A stretch of DNA of 64,000 bases from Cryptomeria japonica (lineage: Eukaryota; Streptophyta; Pinopsida; Cupressales; Cupressaceae): the NCBI RefSeq assembly GCF_030272615.1, contig NC_081406.1:397070439-397134438 (forward strand), given 5' to 3'. Positions 36,255 through 47,981 of the stretch are shown here, piece after piece. Each line of letters begins with the position of its first letter. Positions within the stretch are counted from its first letter, which is position 1. A program made the translations under genes and the position numbers. The notes under the pieces are model-generated. The model had not been told where the DNA came from. It searched no databases and was given only the letters and a program-made list of their open reading frames with translations.

Positions 36255-36271
36255 ATCTCCCACTTGGAGAC
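36255..36271 (-). promoter_or_regulatory. Polypurine tract of the inner element
   Basis: The minus strand reads CTCCAAGTGGGAGAT immediately before the LTR start, as in Tork elements. Confidence 0.85.
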
Positions 36272-36351
36272 TAATACTACATGACACCATTGTACATGCA
36301 ACATCCGCTGGATAAAACACTAGGACTCAACTGGTATAAATTCCACAATTA

Positions 36352-37233
36352 TCAATCAAGAAGACCAATAGAAACTGATGAAGAAATCAACTTCTCCTAT
36401 GGAACTGCCTTCATGAACATATCGGCAGGATTCTCACTTGTGCGAATCTTCTCAAGCCGTAACTAACCCTCCTCCAAAATAGTCCGGATGAAGTGGTACC
36501 TGAGCTGAATGTGCTTTGTCCTTGAATTAAAAGCAGAGTTCTTCGCAAGATGAATGACACTCTAGCTATCAGTATATAATGGGTGATCCTCCTGTGTTTG
36601 ACCCGATTCCTCTAGAAAACATTGTAACCAAATCATCTCCTTGCTGGCTTCTGTAGCAACAATATACTCAGCTTCAGTGGTTGAAAGTGCAACAACCTTT
36701 TGCAGCCTAGAAATCCAATTGACTGCAGTTCCCCCTATAGTAAAAACATACCCTGTAGTGCTCCTCCGTGAATCAATATCACCTACCAGATTAGAGTCAA
36801 CAAATCCACTCAGAGCAGCATTAGATCCTTTGAAACATAATGCCTTTGTAGTGGTTCCTTTCAAATACCGAAGGATCCATTTCACAACATTCCAATGTTC
36901 CATACCTGGATTACTCATAAACTTGCTCACAACTCCCACTGCATATGCAATATCTGGCCTTGTGCATACCATTTCATACATCAGACTGCCAACAGCTGAT
37001 GAATACGGGATGTTAGACATTTTCTTTACTTCTTCCTGTGCCTTTGGGCACATCTCCTTAGTCAATTTGAAATGACTAGCCAAAGGTGTACTAACTACTT
37101 TTGCATCCCGCATGTTAAATCTTTTCAACACCTTCTTTATATATTCACTTTGGGACAAATTCAAGGTTCTATTTTTCCTATCCCATGTAATCCTCATACC
37201 CAGAATTTGCTTAGCTGCACCCAAATCCTTCAT
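36352..37233 (-). pseudogene. Copia RNase H and RT C-terminal part, inner element
   Basis: 36562-37233 is a clean 223-codon segment from MKDLGAAKQILGMRI through PYSSAVGSLMYEMV, WILRYLKGTT, RRSTTGYVFTIGG and ALSTTEAEYI. A stop follows, then the RNase H C-terminal part (SRTKHIQLRYHF, ENPADMF) to a TGA at 36352. This is the best-preserved RNase H in the window. Confidence 0.92.
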
Positions 37234-37254
37234 AGCAAATGACCTAGTTAATTT

Positions 37255-38248
37255 CTATTTAAGATCATTTATGTGTTCCATGTTAGAACCGGCAACAAGC
37301 ATGTCATCAACATAAAGCAACAAGATAATATAACTTCCATTATCCAATCTCTTAAAATATACACAATGATCAAAATGACATCTAGGATAACCGTGTTCAG
37401 CCATGAAACTATCAAATTTTAAATACCATTGTCGGGGTGCTTTCTTTAGGCCATACAAACTTTTCTTCAACCTAAACACCAAGTTCTCCTTACCTTTGAC
37501 CTCATATCCCTGTGGTTGTAACATATAAATTTCCTCCTCCAAATTTCCATGGAGAAAAGTTGTTTTCACATCTAGTTGTTCAAGATGTAAGTCATCTGCA
37601 ACCACAAGACTAAGTACAGTTCTAATTGAAGTCATTTTTACAACTGGAGAAAATATTTCATCATAATCTATACCCTTTTTATTTGCAAAACCTTTTACCA
37701 CAAGTCTGGCCTTATATATTTTCTGACCTCCTTCCTCCTCCTTCAGTCGATAAACCCATTTGTTAGGCAAGGCTCTTTTTTCTGCAGGTAAAGGGACTAA
37801 GTCCCAAGTCTTATTTTTCATGAAGGAGTCCATCTCCTCTTTCATGCCTAGCTCCCACTGTTGTTTGGCATCCACTTGCATTGCTTCTTCATATTCTTTT
37901 GGTTCACTAGAATCAGTTAATAATATAGAATACAAAGAAGGAGAAAATCTTTCAGGGGGTCTACTTGACCTCGTAGAATGTCTAACACTTGTAGGAGTTT
38001 GTGGGACATTATTTTTTTGCTGAGCATCAGGTACCTATGGCATTTCATTTTCAGGAATCTCATCCAACACCACATATTCTTGCTTGTCCTATTCATGCTT
38101 CTTTTCCTGCATATGTTCTTTATACATAACCTTCTCATTGAATATAACATCTCTATTTCTAGTTATTTTCTTATTTTCAAAATCCCATAACCGATAGCCA
38201 TATTCATCTATCCCATATCCAATGAAGGTACATTTCTGAGATTTAGCA
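37255..38248 (-). pseudogene. Copia reverse transcriptase, inner element
   Basis: 37255-37935 is 226 codons long, from WELGMKEEMDSFMKNKTWDLV through ARLVVKGFANKKGIDYDEIF, the LYGLKKAPRQWYLKF box and the catalytic LLYVDDMLVAG. A stop at 37252 divides it from the next segment. The stretch upstream to 38248 is the variable linker after integrase and carries many stops. Confidence 0.92.
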
Positions 38249-38986
38249 TCAAGCTTGGTTCCAGTTTTCTTTATCAACATGGACAAAAGCTTCACAACCA
38301 AAGGTTTTCAGAAAAGAATAATTTACCTTTTTACTAGTCCATGCCTCCTCTAGAATACTACCATCCAAAGGGGTTGAAGGTCCTCTATTTATCAAATAGA
38401 CAGTAGTATGTACAACATCTGCCCAAAAATGTAAGGGTAATCCAGCATGCAATCTCATGCTCCTCGCGCGTTCCATGATAGTCCTATTCATTCTCTCTGA
38501 CACACCATTTTCCTATGGAGTTCCTGGTACTGTCTTCTACTTTCTAATCCCATTTAAGGAGTAGTAACCTTCAAATGCTTTGCTGCAATACTCACCTTCA
38601 TTATCCGATCTGAGATACTTCAACTTTTTTCCTGTCTCATTCTCAACCAAAGCTTTCCATTTCTTAAAAGTTTCAAAAACATCTGATTTTTGTTTTAGGA
38701 AATATACCCATGTTTTTCTGGTTGAGTCATCAATAAAAATAACATAATAACAAGAGCCACCAAGAGATGATACCTGAGCCAGTCCCCATACATCTAAATG
38801 CACAAGCTCTAACTTCTCACTCTTCTTCTCTTTCCCAACCTTGAGAAATCTGACTCTTTTCTGTTTGCCATAAACACAATTTTCACAGAACTCTAAATCA
38901 ATCTTCTTTAGTCTTGGAAATAGATTTTTGGAGTGAAGGAATTTTATCCCTTTCTCACTCATGTGCCCAAGCCTATGGTGCCACAT
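38249..38986 (-). pseudogene. Copia integrase, inner element
   Basis: 38537-38986 holds MWHHRLGHMSEKG, CENCVYGKQ, the first Asp (LVHLDVWG) and second Asp (YLRSDNEGEY). After two stops, 38249-38503 holds the catalytic Glu (NGVSERMNRTI) and the FWADVVHTTVYLINR region. The D-D-E triad is readable, but stops disable it. Confidence 0.92.
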
Positions 38987-39559
38987 TATCGAATTTGTTC
39001 TTGCAACATCTATTGTTGTTGTCCCTACAGTAACTTTACCTATAGTAGCTAACGTAGAGTAAGTGTTACCAGTACACAGATATAATGTGCCTACCTTTGC
39101 ACCTTTAGCTACTACTAATGATCCTTTACTGACCTTCCAGATACTGTCTGAGAAGGTAACTATGGAACCTTCACTACCTAGTTGCCCTGCAGAAATTAAA
39201 TTTCTTCTTAAGTTAGGAACATGTCTTACCTCCTGCGGAAACTAGTCATTTCCATTCTGCAACTTGATCTTTATTTTTCCTTTTCCAACAATTTGACAGG
39301 GCTCATCATCACCCAAATATACCTATCCAAAATCACCTTGAACATAATCTAGAAAATATTTTCTATGGGGTGTAGCATGAAATGAAGCCCCAGAATCTAT
39401 TACCCAGGAATCATTAACATTATCCAAACATAAGATTAAAGCATCTTGCAAAGTATTACTTGCAATATTAGCTTCCTTATTGTCATTTTCATTTTTGTCT
39501 CCTTCTTTGTTTTTCCAAGACCAACAGTCTTTCTTTAGATGACCAGGCTTTCCGTAGTA
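38987..39559 (-). pseudogene. Copia zinc knuckle and protease, inner element
   Basis: Follows gag after a TAG at 39557. The knuckle (YYGKPGHLKKDC) lacks its first two Cys. The protease reads VIDSGASFHAT with Asp-Ser-Gly intact. Two further stops precede the integrase. Confidence 0.85.
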
Positions 39560-40288
39560 CTAGAAATCTTTCTTTCCTCTAGTTTGAGAGCGTCCTTTCT
39601 TTGACTTCCCTCGTGACTTCTCATTCCAAGGGCCTTTTCCTCTTTCCTTTGATCTTCCTCTGTTCTCCACATTCAAAACACTACTTGATGATGTTGGAGT
39701 CTCACCTGTGCTTTTCCTTCGCATTTCCTCGCTTAGGATAACACCAACAATATCATCAAATACCAAAGTATTTTTACCAGAGACAAAGTTACTTACAGCC
39801 ATAACCAAGCTATTCCAGCTTTCTGGCAAAGAACATAAAATCAAGAGAGCCCTAACTTGTTTTACAAAGGTAATTTTTACCGAAGATAATTGACTGGTAA
39901 TTATATTAAATTCATTTAAGTGCTCTGCTACAGATCCTCCCTCACTCATTTTTAAATTAAACAAATACTTCATAAGAAATACCTTATTCGAAGCCCAGGG
40001 TTTCTCATACAACTTAGCCAATGTTGCCATCAAATCTACAACCGTTTTTGCTTCTATTATATTGAATGCTATAGACGGTGCAAGGCACAATCGAATGGAT
40101 CCTAGTGCCTTTCTATCTAAAATGTCCCACTCTTCATCTGACATTGTGGTCGCTTTCTTTGCCTTTCCTTCCAATGGCCCACACAAATCCTTTTGATATA
40201 GGTAATCCTCCATCTGCATTTTCCATAACTGATAATTCTGGCCGTTAAACTTTTTTACCTTGAATTTGGAATCCTCCATTGCTCCCAC
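39560..40288 (-). pseudogene. Copia gag, inner element
   Basis: 242 open codons from [19 protein letters not shown] to a basic Arg/Lys/Gly/Ser-rich C-terminal region ([10 protein letters not shown]) that precedes the knuckle. Contains the UBN2/retrotran-gag body ([21 protein letters not shown]). The only full-length gag frame in the window without an internal stop. Confidence 0.92.
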
Positions 40289-40324
40289 TCAAATCTGAGA
40301 GTCTTTCCATTTACATAATACCTC

Positions 40325-40338
40325 ACTTTGATACCAAT
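40325..40338 (-). promoter_or_regulatory. Primer-binding site of the inner element
   Basis: The minus strand reads ATTGGTATCAAAGT directly after the LTR end, an iMet-type site with one or two changes. Confidence 0.8.
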
Positions 40339-40686
40339 TGTTAGGGTTTCAAGTAGATCCGAAGAAAATATGAACTAACAATTATATGCAGATTTAAATA
40401 CAAAAGATAAAGAAATAAAATAGGACACAGATAACACAAAGATTTAGTGTGGTTCACCCAGAATGGGTTACGTCCACCATACACAGCCGTCCAATCTTTC
40501 TTATTATCCAACAAAAATAGTACATCAACCTTACAATGCCTTAAACATCTCAACCGCTTATAACATACATTTTTTAGGGCAAAAACAAAGTCGGCCGTTT
40601 TAGGGTTTTATTACAATGTCAGTTTTCATCAAAAAAATACGTGCTGAGTGTACAGTACTTTGCTGATCAGTTGCCACATTTCAACA
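40339..40686 (-). mobile_element. 5' LTR of the inner Copia element (348 bp)
   Basis: TGTTAGGG…TTTCAACA on the plus strand, next to the primer site. It is shorter than its partner by the ~115-bp GC-rich block. Confidence 0.92.
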
Positions 40687-40691
40687 AAATG

Positions 40692-41040
40692 GAGTTGTGG
40701 AAAGGAAGAATAGAACTATTCTGGATGCAGCTAGAAGCATGATATTGGAAGCAAATCTACCTCATGTGTACTGGAGAGAAGCAGTGAATACAATGGTTTA
40801 CACTTTTAACAGAGTTCACATCAAAGGTGAAACTAGTAAGACCCCTTATGAAATATGGTTTGGTAATACTCCTACTCTTAAATACTTCAAAATATTTGGA
40901 AGCAAATGTTATATTAGGAGAGATGAGTATACTGGTAAATTTGATCCTAGAAGTGATGAGGAATATTTCTTGGTTATTCATTTAAAAGCAAAGCATATAG
41001 ATGTTTTAATAAAAGATTGTAGAAAATCATTTAGAGTGCA
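40692..41040 (+). pseudogene. Copia integrase, C-terminal part, middle element (resumes after the insert)
   Basis: Resumes with GVVERKNRTILDAARSM, carrying the third catalytic residue (Glu). Then VNTMVYTFNRVHIKGETSKT, FGSKCYIRRDE and a decayed C-terminus. Removing the inner element and one AAATG copy makes the frame continuous with 35791. Confidence 0.92.
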
Positions 41041-41043
41041 AAT

Positions 41044-42077
41044 GTGAAGATAGATGAACACTTTAGAGGAAATTCAAGTTCTAGGGATTCTGAACCGACA
41101 GTTGAGATGATCATAAATGAACCTATACAGAGTGCATTGGTACAAAATGTGGATCGAGTCACACCGGCATCATCAGAGAATTCCACAGTGACTGAAGAAC
41201 AACAACAAGTGAACACACCCAGGTATGTAAGACTGAATCACTCTGAAAGTCAAATAATTGGGAATAAGTATCAAGGTGTTATGAATAGAGGAAGACTGGC
41301 AAATGAAGAGGTATGTTTAATTTCTCAAATTGAACCAACATCTGTTATTGAGGCATGTGAAGATAAACATTGGATTAAAGCTATGGAAGATGAATTAGAA
41401 CAAATTGAAAAGAACAACACATGGACATTGGTTCCCCAGCCTAAAGACAAAAATGTAATTGGAACTAAATGGGTATTCAGAAATAAACTTAATAAAGATG
41501 GCAAGGTAATAAAAAACAAAGCAAGATTAGTGTGTAAATGATATTCACAGAAAAAGGAAATTGATTACAATGAAACCTTTGCACCGATAGCTAGAATTGA
41601 GGCAGTCAGATTATTTCTTGCATTTGCAGCTCACAGGAACTATAAAGTATATCAAATGGATGTAAAATGTGCATTTCTGAATGGTGACCTTGAAGAGGAA
41701 TTTTACATTGAACAACCTAATTGATTTTCATTGACAAATGATAAAGATATGGTTTGCACATTAAGGAAAGCTTTGTATGGATTGAAGCAAGCTCCTAGAG
41801 CTTGGTATGCCAGATTGGACAAATATCTAATGAAACTTGGTTACACTAAAGGTAATACTGATAACAAATTATATTTCAAAGAGACTAATGATGACATCTT
41901 GATTATTGAAGTTTTGTTGATGATATCATTTTTGGAAGAGAAGATGGATTATGTAATGATTTTGCTAATAAGATGCAGGAAGAATTTGAAATGTCTATGA
42001 TTGGGGAGATAAAGTTCTTTTTAGGATTGCAGATTTCATAGATTGATAAAGGTATATTCATATGTCGAACAAAGTAC
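41044..42077 (+). pseudogene. Copia reverse transcriptase, middle element
   Basis: 41044-41541 holds the linker and the RT start (WIKAMEDELEQIEKNNTW, GTKWVFRNKL). After a stop, DYNETFAPIARIEAVRL and MDVKCAFLNGDLEEEFYIEQ; after another stop, 41731-42000 has LYGLKQAPRAWYARLDKYL. A frameshift just before the catalytic box puts FVDDIIFG into a different frame (about 41915-41940). Sirevirus-like. Confidence 0.9.
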
Positions 42078-42833
42078 TTGAAGGAAATACTGAAGAAATT
42101 TGGTATGGAAAACTCTAAACCGGTAAGTACTCCTATGACTACAACTGATAAATTGACATTGAAGGATGATTCAACTCCTCTTAATCCGACAAGATATAAA
42201 TCTATGATTGGAGGTTTACTGTATTTGACACAAACAAGACCTGATATAATGAATGCAACATGTATTGTTTCAATATTTCAGAGTGATCCTAAAGAAAATC
42301 ATGAATCAACAGTGAAAAGGATTTTCTGGTATCTACAAGGCACAACAAATCTTGGTTTATGGTATCCTAAAGATGAAAATTTTGATTTATGTGCATACAC
42401 CGATGCAAATTGGGTAGGAGATGTAGATGACAAAAAGAGCACCACCGGTGGGTCATTCTTTATTGGTAGAAGATTGATTTCATGGTTGAGCAAGAAACAA
42501 AGTTGTACATCATTATCAACAGCAAAATCAGAATATGTTGCAGTAGCAACTAATTGTACTCAGGTATTATGGATTAAGAAAATGTTGAAGGACATAAAGG
42601 TAAAATGCAAAGAACCTATAATCATTTATTGTGATAATTCAGCATCAATTGATATATTAAAGAATCTGGTATTTCACTCTAAAACTAAACATGTTTCTAT
42701 CAAATATAATTTTTTGAAAGAGAATGTTGAAGCAAAAGAAGTGAGATTGGTTTATGTGAATACTAAAGAGCAGATTGCAGATATCTTTACTAAGCCTTTG
42801 CCTAAGGAAACTTTTGAATATCTCAGAGAGTAG
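42078..42833 (+). pseudogene. Copia RNase H, middle element
   Basis: 251 open codons from MKEILKKFGMENSKPVSTPM through GGLLYLTQTRPD, TDANWVGDVDDKKSTTGG, SLSTAKSEYVAV, IIYCDNSASI and ADIFTKPLPKETFEYL. Ends at TAG 42831. Catalytic acidic residues appear intact, though the upstream RT is broken. Confidence 0.9.
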
Positions 42834-43227
42834 CTTGGGGTAATACCCTCACTAGTAGAGACTTAGACAGTTGATGATTGACATCAAATTGACAGAATTA
42901 ATAGAAAAACCTTTTTCCAGCTTTGATGGAAGAGAGCTACTTCTCAGGGGGAGTAGTTGGTTATAACAATTGATTATTGTAATTGGTTGTCTGTTCTGGT
43001 ATTTATATTGCTTTGGCATTTGATGTCAAAGGGGGAGATATATCTATCGAAAAAATTTGTATTTAGGAAACATTATCCTATGGGGAGAGATTATTCATTG
43101 AGGGAGAGATATATACTCTCTGCATTTGTATTTTGATTTCTGGTATTGATCTACTCTAGAGACTGTTGGTTTTTGGCACTTAGATGTTTTTCCATCTTGT
43201 GTTGCCATCAATGCCAAAGGGGGAGAT
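42834..43227 (+). promoter_or_regulatory. Repeated polypurine tracts before the 3' LTR, middle element
   Basis: CAAAGGGGGAGAT occurs at about 43027-43039 and again at 43215-43227, the latter joined to the LTR. Purine-rich variants lie near 42950 and 43097. The multiplied tract is a Sirevirus trait. Confidence 0.8.
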
Positions 43228-44326
43228 TGTTGGTATTATGGACGTGTTGCATTAGTTTTGTCATTGATGTCAACACTTATCCTTTTGGAGATCTTTGGTT
43301 ATGTTGAATTGGCACATTATGTTCACCGACAAGTTCAATGACTTATACACAGTCACCGATATATTGTTCACTGGTAGGTTATAATGTTCACCGACACTGA
43401 GGATGACTTGTTATCATCTGGAGATCACTTGGTTATGTCGAAGATATGGTTTGGATACTTGGTTTTGGTATTTTGGTTATTTGTCTAATCGGGTTGACAT
43501 ATTTGTTGTTACCGACAAATTGGTCTAGGTTATGGACCGACATGCATTATCTATTCCAGATCAGCACGAAATATTATGGAGATGATTTATTAATTGGATA
43601 TTGTTGTAAATTTATTGAGCCGACATGATGCCTCACATATTGACTTATTTGTAATTGAGTTTATTTTAATATTCTTAGTTATCTAACCTACACATTTGGT
43701 CTTAGGTTCTGGTATATATGTAAGATCTCATTTGTGAGATGATGTAATAGGTAGAAGGAAGATAATGGTATATGGTATATGGTTTTGTAACATGGTATGT
43801 ACGAATATTGAAGATCATATGAGAAGACCATAGAGAAGGTTCAAGGAAGGTTTGAAGGTGATTATTAGAGCTTAACCGGTACTAAATCCAGCATTGGAGA
43901 TGCTACTTTGAGCAGTACATTATCATTGGATTTAACCATCCAATTGTAGCCAGTGTGACTCCTATTTTGTGATTGAGTAGTGAGCTCTAGGCGATTGGCC
44001 TTTCTGCATGTGTAGACCCCATTTGTATACACATACTATCTAGAGTAGTATTATCTGATTGTGGGTAAGGTTTCACACCGTGTTTTTTCCCCTTACAGGA
44101 TTTCCACGTACAAATCTTTGTGTTATGTGTTGTGGATGTTGTTTCTCTTTCTGTTTTATGCATTGAGTTTCATCGGTATTAATATTAACTGCTAATAAGT
44201 CAACCGACATTAGGTTTGGTTTACCGGTATTAAGTATCAATTTTAATTAAGTTATATTTGGGTTGAAATTAATTAACAACTGATTCACCACCCCCCCCCC
44301 TCTTAGTTGCCTCCCGAGTCCTAACA
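43228..44326 (+). mobile_element. 3' LTR of the middle Copia element
   Basis: 1099 bp from TGTTGGTATTATGG to CCTAACA. The conserved block at 43973-43991 has one transition. A C-run of twelve lies at 44289-44300. The open frame at 43446-43628 matches that in the other LTR. Confidence 0.93.
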
Positions 44327-44331
44327 CACAC

Positions 44332-44740
44332 AAGTTTATTCACTTTTTGCATGAAGGAAGTGATATTCTCATTTTTGTTCATTTTCAACATCTCATATTT
44401 ACCCTTAATGATCTGGAAACTTGGCAATCTTCACATAATTGTGACCTTCATACAAAGTTTCCAACTTCTTCTTGATCTTATGAGTAGTCTTCAGTTCCAC
44501 AACATTTGTTATCTCAGAGTCGATTAGAGAACTCAACAATGCTTCCTTATCCCTAATATTGTATTCAACTTCCTTTAGCTCATCTGGAGTCAAAGGGCCA
44601 TTTGCAAGAATAGCATACTTGTCTTTGGTAATTGTCTAGTAAGATTCACCAATGCATCTCAAATGACACTCCATGTGATTCTCCCAAAGAGAGTAGTTAG
44701 TGTCATAAAATCTTGGACTATTCTTCTTGTAGGTTGCCAT
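44332..44740 (-). pseudogene. Copia gag N-terminal part, outer element
   Basis: Starts MATYKKNSPRFYDTNYS at 44740, continues through HLRCIGESY, a stop at 44636, then ALLSSLIDSEITNVVELKTT and LETLYEGHNYVKIAK to the CACAC junction. Resumes at 32664, as shown by the gag body there. Stops at 44636 and 44405. Confidence 0.85.
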
Positions 44741-44795
44741 CCTAGATGACCTCAAGTGGTCAAGCTTCTTCAGAGGAACCTTCTGAAATACCAAT

Positions 44796-46161
44796 TGATG
44801 AAATAGGGTAGACAACTGAGAGGGAGGATGAATCAGTTGTATCAAAAAACTTACACAACTTAAACTTAATCTTAGATTTGATAATTAAACATGAAAGCAT
44901 AAATTAGCAACACATCATAAACACACATAACACCAATATTTTTGACATGGAAACCCTGTTAGGGAAAAAACCATGGTGGGACTGAACCCACAAAATATAT
45001 ACTCTGTTAGAAGTATTACAATGGGGAATGTAGATGCATTCAGACACACTTCCTAGAGCTCACTGCTCAAAATAAAAAGGGCTTCAACCCAAGGAAGGCT
45101 CACTGCCTTACAAAAAATCATCGATTACTTTCAGAAATCATGAACTGAGAAATAGAATCCTAATGTTTGGTTAGAGTTCTAGTTAAGCACATAAACAATT
45201 TTCATTTTCTTCTTCACACTTCTTTGCTTCCTAAAGATCAACACATTATTCTCACCCTTAGCACACACCAAATACAAAGTTATTACATTTATTTATACAT
45301 AACATCAACCTTGTAAAAATCAACAAGGTCAGATCAACACACATAAAACAACAGAGAAAATAATTACAATGATATAGCTATTGATCAGATACAAATTATC
45401 ACATGCGAACCAAAACAATGTCGGCTAAGACATAGCATGGACCCAAATCATCACGTCAAACATGAAACACCTCCAATAATTATGCCTCAAACATCTGCAA
45501 CATGCTACAAGCATCCAGTCAACCAAGAACATAAAGAACACCAACATACCAAAGAAAATTACCAATTACGAGCTCAACGATCAATGTAGACCACCAACAC
45601 GGAAGACACACAATTTAGAAACATCCAAAAGCATCATGAATTACCATAGCAACATCTGCACCAACACAAATTACTACAATCACCAATATCTTCATACCAA
45701 ACCTTAGGAACACTAAATGTAATGACTATCAACCTTTAAAAATCACTTGCAGACCTCTAAACCATGAACCACTTGAATTGAGGACACACACCAATGTCCC
45801 AAACATATCTCCAAATCCACAAAACAAGATATTACAATGCATAGAAATGCAGATCATAGTACTGTCACTCTGTCATCACTGAACAAATGAAAAACCAAAC
45901 ACGACATAGATACCCATAACTCAATCAAATCTTCATGCAAACCTCTAAGACTTGAGTTGAATCAACTATAGATATCCCTCTAAAAACCCTTTAATTTGCA
46001 ATCTTTGATCTTCAACATGCCGAACAAACTAACTACTAAACTTCACTGTGTCATTGTCATAGATAGAGAAATATGTTGATATCAATGACAAAACATCTCT
46101 CAAATATCTCTTAAGCACATATTTGCAACATTCTTCCAACAATATCCCCAAACTTCCAACA
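44796..46161 (-). mobile_element. 5' LTR of the outer Copia element (1366 bp)
   Basis: Plus-strand ends TGATGAAATAGGG and TTCCAACA. The adjoining primer site (44781-44795) is degenerate (minus strand ATTGGTATTTCAGAA). It carries the conserved CCTAGAGCTCACTGCTCAA block at 45052-45070. Confidence 0.88.
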
Positions 46162-46166
46162 ATGTA

Positions 46167-46829
46167 TAGATATGCAAAATATTTTTTGGAAGTTATTGGG
46201 GTAGGATTAAGGGTAGATCAAGATAAAAAGATAAAGAGAAAACCAAGACTTAAGGGTCAAAATAATAACCTAATAATGTAATAAAGTGGAATAAGGCTCA
46301 TAATATTGAATTAAATATTAATTAATTTTAACAAAGGTCCCATAATAGAGGAGTCAAAAGTACTAAAATAGGTGCTAAGAGAGTATAAAATTAGACACAC
46401 TAATAAAGGTGTACAATTTGTGATGTTACACAAGCAAAAAATACTTACATACTATGTGTTGTAGCTTGTGTCCTTGTTCAAATAGGTGTTAGATGTGACA
46501 AAGAACTAGTTTTCCTTCTAAAACTTAGAAATTTAGGGCATCCCTATGAAATAATAATTCATTATAGATAAAATACCTTATTTGTGTAAGAAATAGTCAA
46601 ATGTTTAGTATTTATGCATGAAAACACCACTTTTGTAGGTCTAAATATCAACTTAGTGCATCACCATCATAGATGTAGGTTTCATTTTTCAACGATTTCT
46701 TTCCCCTTTGCATTGGTAAGAAACACTTTAGAGAAATATAGGAGAGAAAAAAAGAAACCAAACTCCTCTAGAGGTTCTCTTTCATAATAGATAATACACA
46801 ACATGAAAGTGATCTAATGTTTAACTAGG
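46167..46829. other. AT-rich flank of the nested elements
   Basis: No gene or repeat recognised. Host or older element sequence that adjoined 26084 before insertion. Confidence 0.4.
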
Positions 46830-47285
46830 TTACTCACTTAAGAACTCAACTAGGGTGTAAGACTTAGTGATAATAATAACAACTTGTCTCATCTCTTTTG
46901 TGGTTCTCCCTTCTAGATCATCTACCTTCTCTATAGATAAATAATCTATTATCCTAATAATTCTATGGAGAGACATTTTGCAATGCATTAATATTTTTTC
47001 TATCTCTCCAATGTGGTAGCCTATATCTAGCATCTTGTGTATACAAGGACATTTTGTAAGTCCCTTTACATACACTATTGTTTGATCAATTTGTCTACGA
47101 TCTTGGTGTGTTTCTAGATTTCTAGGTTTGAAGTCTTTTGATGGATAATTTTCTATTTCATGATCGTCACATTCACTGTAGAGTCCACAAAATATTGATT
47201 GGAGGTTTTGCAATAATATTTGTAGTTCCACTCTTAATATTGTAGCTCTCTTATCACCTTGTGCCTTTGGTAAATCATTTCTCAA
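46830..47285 (-). pseudogene. Unrecognised minus-strand ORF
   Basis: 151 open codons, Ile/Lys/Glu-rich, with CDDHEIENYPSK and a KCPCIHKMLDIGYHIGEIEK stretch that is protein-like in composition. Further protein-like fragments continue upstream on the minus strand to about 47760 (for example KLHEFVASLGKYTLDW near 47710) in broken frames. No known domain. It may be gag-like or host-derived. Confidence 0.35.
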
Positions 47286-47981
47286 ATGACATTATCTTGA
47301 ATAACAGAGTAAGATATAGTTTTTTTTCCTTTTTCCATTATGTCTTATCATAAAGTGAGTTGCTGAAATTCCAATGATAATTTATCTATTAGCCCACTTT
47401 CCTTTTCTTTGTCTACCTTTCTCCATATTCTACCATTTCTTGTTTTAGGTATCTTTTCATATTTCAAAGATTAACCATTCTATATGTTATGTTTCCTTCA
47501 ATGATTCCTTCAATTTATGAGATACTTGAATATCTTGTTATACTCTATATCGATTCTCTCATATTAATTATACACTTGAATGGTACTTCTAGAGTGTCAA
47601 AGTTTACAATTATGTCTTTATTTACTACCTCCCAATCCTTATCATGCTCACAGTAAGTTTTCTTCTACCAATCTAATGTATATTTTCCCAATGATGCCAC
47701 AAACTCATGCAACTTAATCTTATCTTCATCAAAATATTTCTCTAACTAGAGTGATTCCTATTTATGTTAAATATTGAATCTAATAGTAAACCCTAACTAG
47801 CCCAGCCACAAGCCTAGAATCTACCTATCTATTCAACTCCAATGAAGTACTCTAATCCTCCATGAAAATAACATAAAATAAACCAATAATATATAGTTTC
47901 AAATGCACAATAGGATTTCCTTAAATTGTCCTCCCATCTTCCAAGATCTTGTGAAAATGATATTTGCTCTCAACTATGTTG

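Larger units (their letters stand above)
35792..40686 (-). mobile_element. Inner Tork/Tnt1-like Copia element; TSD AAATG
   Basis: LTRs at 35792-36254 and 40339-40686, both TG…CA. The duplication AAATG is at 35787-35791 and 40687-40691. Minus-strand gag, protease, integrase, RT and RNase H match the Tork/Tnt1 lineage. It is the most recent dated layer: hand-counted LTR differences are about 24 in 347 aligned bases (~7%), mostly transitions. Confidence 0.95.
32670..44326 (+). mobile_element. Middle Sirevirus-like Copia element; TSD CACAC
   Basis: LTRs at 32670-33762 and 43228-44326 enclose gag, protease, integrase, RT and RNase H on the plus strand. The duplication CACAC is at 32665-32669 and 44327-44331. 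It inserted into the gag of the outer element and later received the Tork-like element at 35792-40686. Without that insert it is about 6.8 kb. LTR divergence by eye is roughly 10% over the first 415 bases. Confidence 0.92.
26090..46161 (-). mobile_element. Outer Sirevirus-like Copia element, hosting nested insertions; TSD ATGTA
   Basis: LTRs at 26090-28647 and 44796-46161 flank gag, protease, integrase, RT and RNase H remnants, all on the minus strand. The 5-bp duplication ATGTA is at 26085-26089 and 46162-46166. The gag gene is cut by the middle element (32670-44326). Without nested DNA the element is roughly 7.2 kb. The lineage call (Sirevirus/SIRE) rests on the RT motif around FIDDIIFGG, the duplicated purine tracts before the 3' LTR and the iMet-type primer site. 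By-eye LTR divergence is about 8-9% over 430 bases. Confidence 0.88.
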
